A DNA stretch of 17,142 nucleotides from the NCBI GenBank assembly GCA_964541075.1, contig CAZIPZ010000082.1:1-17142 (forward strand), given 5' to 3'. Made by a program: the position numbers and the translations under genes. Of this stretch, positions 15,099-17,142 are shown in pieces (the first letter of the stretch is position 1; each line of letters begins with the position of its first letter). This DNA is from CAZIPZ01 sp964541075. GTDB lineage: Bacteria; Acidobacteriota; Terriglobia; 20CM-2-55-15. The notes beneath the pieces are model-generated. The model did no database searches. It saw only the letters and a list, made by a program, of their open reading frames with translations, and was not told where the DNA came from.

Positions 15099-15164
15099 TT
15101 AACCCCCATACATCAAGAAAAGAATGATCAAGATAATGACGAGCAAACCGACTGGGATATACAT
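15099..15164 (-). CDS. 21-residue membrane microprotein upstream of DUF4142 gene
   Basis: A 22-codon ORF (ATG at 15164, TAA at 15101-15099) encodes a peptide starting MYIPVG, continuing with an unbroken Leu/Ile/Val run and ending FLMYGG. It would form one membrane helix. It has the strongest ribosome site in the window (AGGAGGGGG, 5 nt before the ATG) and stops 4 nt before the DUF4142 start, whose own ribosome site lies in its last codons. This arrangement supports a real, coupled gene. It resembles other tiny single-helix proteins that modulate membrane complexes, but I cannot assign a family. Confidence 0.7.
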   Translation of the reverse strand: MYIPVGLLVIILIILFLMYGG

Positions 15165-15189
15165 AACACCCCCTCCTCACCTAAAGGCA

Positions 15190-15203
15190 CATGGCTTGCC
15201 ATG
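15190..15203. repeat. Short palindrome upstream of the microprotein gene
   Basis: CATGGC and GCCATG are separated by TT, a perfect 6-bp inverted repeat between the divergent microprotein and cardiolipin synthase genes, 26 nt before the microprotein start. It could be an operator half-site pair; no partner regulator is visible nearby. Confidence 0.25.
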
Positions 15204-15321
15204 AAATGCACCTGACAATTGAAGGACTTGAGAACTGACGACCGCCCGAATGGGTTTCGAACAAGGAACATTTTTCCTTCATTCGTCCTCCAGAAGAATT
15301 GCCGGGCCCAGCCACGCTACA

Positions 15322-16587
15322 ATGAGATATATGCATCTACTGTGGCTGGCGCCGCTGCTGGCTGGATACTGGCTTTACCGCACATTCTTTGTTGCATACC
15401 CGAAATATTACGTTGACGAATCACTCGATCTGACCAATCCGGACTCGACCCGGATCATTGCATGCCTTTCCGACGCCCTCTACTCCGAGGGCAACCGCGC
15501 TGAGATTCTCAACAACGGCGACCGTTTCTATCCGGCCGAACTGGAGGCAATCCGCAACGCCAAACACAGCGTCAATATCGAGATCTATACGTTCCTTCCC
15601 GGCGACGTCGGCGCCGAGTTCGTCAAGACGTTGATTGAGCGCGCGCGAAACGGCGTGAAAGTGAGATTCCTCATCGACGCCTTTGGCGGCGGACGGCTAT
15701 CTCTACATCGCGAAACCTTGCGTTCGTTGGAGGAGGCGGGCGTCGCCGTGTGTTTTCATGAACCGCTGTCATTGAGGCGTCTTGAAAAGTACTCAACACG
15801 CACTCACCGTGAAATCTTCGTTATGGATGGGCGTATAGCCTTTGTCGGCGGGGCGGGCATTGCCGATCAGTGGCTGAAAGAATCCCGCGGGATGAAACAA
15901 TGGCGTGACTGCATGGTTCGCATTGAGGGCCCCGCGGTGGCTTCCATTCAAAGCGTCTTCCTTGAGAACTGGACCAACGGGTATCACGAAATTGTCACCA
16001 GCGCCGAATTGTTTCCGAAATTGGAGCCCGCAGGTGATCTACCGTGTTTGGTGATCAACAGTTCGGCTCACGGAGATTCAAGCCCTGCGCGCGTGTTGCA
16101 TCATGTCCTGATCGCCAGTGCACGAGAGACCGTCAAGATCGGAAGTCCTTACTTCATTCCCGACTCCGCGGCTCTTCGTGAGCTAGTGAAAGCCGCCGAC
16201 CGCGGAGTGAAGGTGACCGTTCTGACGACCGGCAAGAATACCGATCACGCAACGACCCGCGTGGGAAGCCGCCGCCTCTACGGACGACTGTTGAAAGCCG
16301 GGGTGACTGTGTACGAGTATCAGGGGGCCATGTACCACACCAAAGTCCTGCTGGTCGATGACCGATGGGGTGTCGTCGGTACATCCAATTTCGACAACCG
16401 TTCGCTCAGCATCAACGACGAGATCTGCGTCGCGTTCCCCGGTGGATCAACAGTTCAAACGCTTGCCGACGACTTTGCCCGAGACCTCCAACAGAGCGAA
16501 CAAATTACGATGCACGAGTGGAATCGCCGCTCGATACTGGAACGCATGCACGCGCAGTTGAGTCGTTTGATCGAGCGGCAGCAGTAG
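15322..16587 (+). CDS. Cardiolipin synthase-like phospholipase D family protein
   Basis: A 421-residue membrane-anchored PLD-superfamily protein. An N-terminal segment (about residues 4-25) is a single membrane anchor. Two PLD domains follow. The second has an intact HKD motif: His339, Lys341, Asp346 in YHTKVLLVDDRWGVVGTSNF. The first reads HREIFVMDGRIAFVGG: His162 and Asp169 are present, but the catalytic lysine is Glu164. Cardiolipin synthases join two phosphatidylglycerols, or transfer a phosphatidyl group, using both motifs. The ATG at 15322 is preferred over in-frame codons from 15250 because it puts the anchor at the N-terminus; 15331 is also possible and no clear ribosome site separates them. 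An EEP-family gene follows 7 nt after the stop, like clsB (ybhO) and ybhP in E. coli. ClsB-like function is likely if the changed motif is active. Confidence 0.87.
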   Translation: MRYMHLLWLAPLLAGYWLYRTFFVAYPKYYVDESLDLTNPDSTRIIACLSDALYSEGNRAEILNNGDRFYPAELEAIRNAKHSVNIEIYTFLPGDVGAEFVKTLIERARNGVKVRFLIDAFGGGRLSLHRETLRSLEEAGVAVCFHEPLSLRRLEKYSTRTHREIFVMDGRIAFVGGAGIADQWLKESRGMKQWRDCMVRIEGPAVASIQSVFLENWTNGYHEIVTSAELFPKLEPAGDLPCLVINSSAHGDSSPARVLHHVLIASARETVKIGSPYFIPDSAALRELVKAADRGVKVTVLTTGKNTDHATTRVGSRRLYGRLLKAGVTVYEYQGAMYHTKVLLVDDRWGVVGTSNFDNRSLSINDEICVAFPGGSTVQTLADDFARDLQQSEQITMHEWNRRSILERMHAQLSRLIERQQ

Positions 16588-16594
16588 ACCGTAA

Positions 16595-17142
16595 ATGAAG
16601 ATCGTTACGTATAACATCCATAAGGCCCGCGGCATGGATGGACGTGTAAGCATCCGCCGCATCGCCGACGTTCTGGCAGGCCTCAATGCGGACATCATTG
16701 CCCTGCAGGAGATTTTTTCTGTTTCTGCGGGACACGTGGGACAAGTCGAAACCCTGGCATCGGGATTGGAAATGAACGTTGCCTTCGGATGCACACGCCA
16801 TCGGCAGGGGCGGCCGTATGGAAACGCGATTCTCACCCGATGGCCGATCGTCGAATCACGCGATATGGACATTTCGTGGGCGCACCGCGAAAAGCGCGGA
16901 TGCATCCGCACGGACTTAAAAACTCCAAAGGGGGTGCTCCATGTCTACAACATCCATATGGGGACCAGCTACTTCGAACGCCGCTATCAGGTTCGCAGCT
17001 TCCTGTCGTCCAAGGAGATTCATGAAAACCTCGTCGGCCCCCGCGTAATAGTAGGCGACTTTAATGAATGGATTCGTGGACTTACGACAAAAATGCTCAA
17101 GGACAAATTTGAGAGCTTGAACATGGAACTCCACGTCCAAAG
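16595..17142 (+). CDS. Endonuclease/exonuclease/phosphatase family protein, partial
   Basis: The first 182 codons of an EEP-superfamily hydrolase; it runs off the right edge. The Mg-binding pattern is present: YNIHKARG with Asn7, IIALQEI with Glu39, the central YNIHMGTS histidine, and VGDFNEW with the catalytic Asp and Asn. The final SDH motif lies beyond the window. Members cleave phosphodiester bonds in nucleic acids or lipids such as sphingomyelin and inositol phosphates. It starts at the ATG at 16595, 7 nt after the cardiolipin synthase stop, so the two form an operon. The pairing resembles ybhP next to clsB in E. coli, which suggests a link to phospholipid metabolism. There is no signal peptide, so it is probably cytoplasmic. 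Confidence 0.88.
   Translation, partial: MKIVTYNIHKARGMDGRVSIRRIADVLAGLNADIIALQEIFSVSAGHVGQVETLASGLEMNVAFGCTRHRQGRPYGNAILTRWPIVESRDMDISWAHREKRGCIRTDLKTPKGVLHVYNIHMGTSYFERRYQVRSFLSSKEIHENLVGPRVIVGDFNEWIRGLTTKMLKDKFESLNMELHVQ

Overview
This 17.1 kb window is bacterial chromosomal DNA of moderately high GC content. It is densely coded on both strands and carries no phage, transposon, rRNA, tRNA or CRISPR signal. A large DUF5117-type secreted zinc metalloprotease, a DUF4142 lipoprotein, an ECF sigma factor paired with a polymer-forming anti-sigma protein, and an amidase with a Tat-signal partner are together typical of soil Acidobacteriota or a related phylum. That placement is an inference from gene content; there is no marker gene to settle it.

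Layout: (1) 1-1504, minus strand: the 5' 501 codons of a multi-pass GT-C-type glycosyltransferase that leaves the window on the left. (2) 1870-6606, minus strand: a compact operon tetR-leuA-leuB-leuC-leuD for leucine biosynthesis. A KstR2/FadR-like TetR regulator is the first gene and overlaps leuA by ATGA. A perfect 22-bp palindrome covers the predicted -10 and start of the operon promoter. LeuA lacks the C-terminal leucine feedback domain. (3) 6844-9025, plus strand: an ECF-like sigma factor and, overlapping it by 17 nt, a zinc-finger anti-sigma domain fused to membrane segments, a bactofilin-like beta-helix and a second membrane domain. (4) 9022-13401, minus strand: secreted zinc metalloprotease, then a small Tat-signal protein resembling GatC, then a signal-less amidase-signature enzyme. 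(5) 13528-13956, minus strand: a lipoprotein carrying a pilin-like soluble domain, probably leaderless. (6) 14079-14457, plus strand: a 62-residue LIM-like zinc finger protein and a doubtful proline-rich ORF, ending at a very strong hairpin shared with the convergent DUF4142 gene. (7) 14540-15164, minus strand: a 21-residue membrane microprotein directly upstream of the DUF4142 lipoprotein. (8) 15322-17142, plus strand: a cardiolipin synthase/PLD-like protein with a damaged first HKD motif and a truncated endonuclease/exonuclease/phosphatase (EEP) protein, an arrangement like E. coli clsB (ybhO) with ybhP.

How the parts work together: the leu genes form a complete route from 2-ketoisovalerate to 2-ketoisocaproate. 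In place of LeuA allostery or a leader attenuator, control seems to rest on an autoregulated TetR protein. The sigma/anti-sigma pair looks like an envelope-sensing switch. Much of the rest of the window serves the envelope or periplasm: protease, amidase complex, lipoproteins and phospholipid synthesis.
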